Source: an uncultured Eubacterium sp.
GTDB lineage: Bacteria; Bacillota; Clostridia; Lachnospirales; Lachnospiraceae
Length of the DNA stretch: 6,855 bases
Direction of reading: 5' to 3'
NCBI GenBank assembly: GCA_946611445.1
Contig: CAMODP010000097.1
Location: 1 to 6,855 of the forward strand
Notes under the pieces: generated by a model
Database searches by the model: none
The model's input: the letters and a program-made list of their open reading frames with translations, nothing else
What the model was told of the DNA's origin: nothing
Made by a program: the position numbers and the translations under genes
In this document: positions 6,167 through 6,855 of the stretch, one piece after another
Layout of the letters: each line of letters opens with the position of its first letter
How positions within the stretch are numbered: position 1 is the first letter of the stretch

Positions 6167-6802
6167 ATGTCACCCAGACAGGAAAACTATCGCCATCTTG
6201 GCGAAACGATGATTAAGAAATTCAACAGGCGCAACATAGAGGCAGTCTACTGCGACACAGCGGAAGACGCGCGAAAAGCCGTACTGGACATGATTCCGAA
6301 GGGCGCTTCCGTCACCAACGGAGGTTCCGTTACCCTGGATGAATGCGGGATACTGGAAGCAGTCAGGAACGGAGAATATGAATTCATCGACCGCACGGAA
6401 GCCTCCACGCCCGAAGAGAAGCGCGCCATGTACCAGCGGCAGGCAGGCGCCGACTATTTCCTGATGAGCACCAATGCGTTCACGCAGGACGGCGAACTGG
6501 TGAACATAGACGGAAACGGCAACCGCGTCGCTCTCCTGATTCACGGTCCCGAGCATGTCATTGTGGTGACCGGTATGAACAAACTGGCCTGCAGCACCGA
6601 AGAAGCCATACACCGCACGCAGAATATCGCCTCACCGCCAAACTGTGTGCGGCTGAACTGCAAGACTCCCTGTGCCGCCACCGGTCTCTGCGGCGACTGC
6701 CACGGCGACGGCACCATCTGCTGCCAGGTAGTCATCACCAGACATTCCAGACACAACGGCCGCATCACAGTCGTGATGGTCGGAGAAGACCTGGGCTTCT
6801 GA
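6167..6802 (+). CDS. LUD-domain protein (LutC/YkgG-like, solo) with Cys-rich C-terminus
   Basis: A 211-residue protein of the LUD (lactate utilisation, former DUF162) family. Typical features are the helical start (MSPRQENYRHLGETMIKKFN), GASVTNGGSVTLDECGIL (47-63), DYFLMSTNAFTQDGELVNIDGNGNRV (96-121) and HVIVVTGMNKL (130-140). The C-terminal part is rich in cysteine: C160, C165, C169, C175, C178, C185 and C186, including TPCAATGLCGDC, a plausible metal or Fe-S binding cluster. The family includes LutC of the lactate oxidation complex, but no lutA or lutB (ferredoxin-like partners) is present, so a lactate role is unsupported; many Clostridia carry such solo LUD proteins of unknown function. 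It is divergent from the CBS-argS operon. No signal peptide or membrane segment is seen. Family certain, function unknown. Confidence 0.9.
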   Translation: MSPRQENYRHLGETMIKKFNRRNIEAVYCDTAEDARKAVLDMIPKGASVTNGGSVTLDECGILEAVRNGEYEFIDRTEASTPEEKRAMYQRQAGADYFLMSTNAFTQDGELVNIDGNGNRVALLIHGPEHVIVVTGMNKLACSTEEAIHRTQNIASPPNCVRLNCKTPCAATGLCGDCHGDGTICCQVVITRHSRHNGRITVVMVGEDLGF

Positions 6803-6855
6803 GGCGGCATAAAAAAAAGTGATTAGAATAAGACAGGCTGCCCCCTGTGAGGCGC

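Noticed and set aside
6810..6850. Terminator after the LUD gene or for a convergent gene beyond the window
   Set aside because: An A8 run (6811-6818) and a short stem ACAGG/CCTGT (6833-6848) are present but 14 nt apart, so they do not make a canonical terminator on either strand; the window ends too soon to judge.

Overview
The window looks like chromosomal DNA of a Gram-positive bacterium of the Clostridia, plausibly Lachnospiraceae. This is an inference from strong AGGAGG-type ribosome binding sites, a Gram-positive LexA (DinR-type) SOS box at recA, TTGACA-17-TATACT promoters, a moderately GC-rich composition, and protein styles typical of that group: an ArgRS with an N-terminal NRPDLCEYQCNGAMAAKK stretch, a solo LUD-domain protein and a methyltransferase-like UroD-family protein. 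No taxonomic marker in the window fixes the genus. No phage, insertion sequence, CRISPR or defence module is visible.

Layout, left to right. (1) Positions 1-512, minus strand: the first 170 codons of recA, cut by the window edge, with a consensus promoter and a LexA box just upstream. (2) Positions 807-1550, plus strand: a CPBP-family (CAAX protease / bacteriocin-processing) intramembrane metalloprotease, divergent from recA. (3) Positions 1560-1796: a compact, almost fully base-paired inverted-repeat element filling the gap between two convergent genes. It is the most unusual non-coding structure here. (4) Positions 1795-2892, minus strand: a UroD-superfamily protein that resembles corrinoid/CoM methyltransferases rather than a heme enzyme. 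(5) Positions 2893-3139: a gene-free stretch with a strong hairpin flanked by 10-bp direct repeats. (6) Positions 3140-6055, minus strand: a tight three-gene operon, transcribed CBS-domain protein, then argS, then a HAD phosphatase. It is driven by a near-perfect promoter at 6113-6141; the CBS and argS genes overlap by ATGA, and only 7 nt separate argS from the HAD gene. (7) Positions 6167-6802, plus strand: a LUD-domain protein with a cysteine-rich C-terminus, divergent from the operon; the -10 regions of the two directions overlap. The last ~50 bases hold no recognisable gene.

Functionally this is mostly core genome: DNA repair (recA), tRNA charging (argS), phosphate-ester housekeeping (HAD) and a possible nucleotide-sensing CBS protein co-transcribed with argS. 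Two metabolic genes of uncertain substrate (UroD-like, LUD) stand alone, without the partner genes their families often have. I do not see a clearly new multi-gene system. The best leads are the structured element at 1560-1796 and the CBS-argS coupling.
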